Shown here piece after piece: positions 21,678 through 21,748 of a stretch of 21,748 nt of DNA (its first letter is position 1; each line of letters starts with the position of its first letter). The notes beneath the pieces are model-generated. The model searched no databases, was not told where the DNA came from, and was given only the letters and a program-made list of their open reading frames with translations. Both the position numbers and the translations under genes were made by a program. Source of the stretch: CAYUMU01 sp964445985 (GTDB taxonomy: Bacteria > Planctomycetota > Planctomycetia > Pirellulales > S012-138); contig CAYUMU010000103.1 of the NCBI GenBank assembly GCA_964445985.1, positions 1-21,748 of the forward strand, written 5' to 3'.

Positions 21678-21748
21678 GGCCGGAACTCTCCAAAAGCCGA
21701 CCCTGGGCTAGCGCCCTCTTTATCCCCCACATCTCTGTTCGAATCATG

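Overview
The window looks like part of a chromosome from a planctomycete, probably of the Pirellulales type, and most likely from a draft or metagenome assembly. Most genes are GC-rich (one sampled line is 68% GC). The gene families are those expanded in that phylum: two DUF1501 proteins with twin-arginine leaders, a secreted arylsulfatase-type sulfatase, a twin-arginine Gfo/Idh/MocA oxidoreductase, and two DUF1559 prepilin-like proteins. A run of exactly 100 N marks an assembly gap. No tRNA, rRNA, CRISPR array, integrase or transposase was recognised. The phylum assignment is an inference from gene families, not from a marker gene.

Layout. 260-4287 (+): a 2-keto-3-deoxygluconate kinase-like PfkB kinase, then a 974-residue SNF2 ATPase with a repeated N-terminal half and lower GC than its neighbours. 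4407-6724 (-): two small overlapping membrane-protein genes followed by a HI0933/BaiN-type flavoprotein. 6770-6910: two strong hairpins. 6917-9976 (-): a sulfatase gene followed by a DUF1501 gene. 9977-10440: a divergent intergenic region. 10441-14178 (+): an exported Pro/Ala-rich protein with TPR-like repeats, then a Wza-type polysaccharide export protein. 14187-14465: a 22-bp tandem repeat and a possible small membrane-protein ORF. 14528-15946 (+): a second DUF1501 gene. 16066-18718 (-): a tandem duplication of a DUF1559 gene together with its promoter and leader; the second copy contains the N gap. 19214-21677 (-): a nitrilase-superfamily amidohydrolase and a Gfo/Idh/MocA oxidoreductase, ending at a good intrinsic terminator.

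How the parts may work together. The sulfatase, DUF1501, Gfo/Idh/MocA and KdgK-like proteins fit a polysaccharide-degrading lifestyle in which sulfated or uronate-containing glycans are processed outside the cytoplasm and their products are catabolised inside. The TPR-like/export pair suggests secretion of the cell's own polysaccharide, but no glycosyltransferase, Wzc-like kinase or flippase lies in the window. I see no complete, clearly new multi-gene system. The signals most worth following are the three- to four-fold repeat in the SNF2 protein, the conserved 5' leader shared by the two DUF1559 genes with mosaic gene conversion between them, and the repeated GC-rich and GGCTGGTAG-type intergenic repeats.
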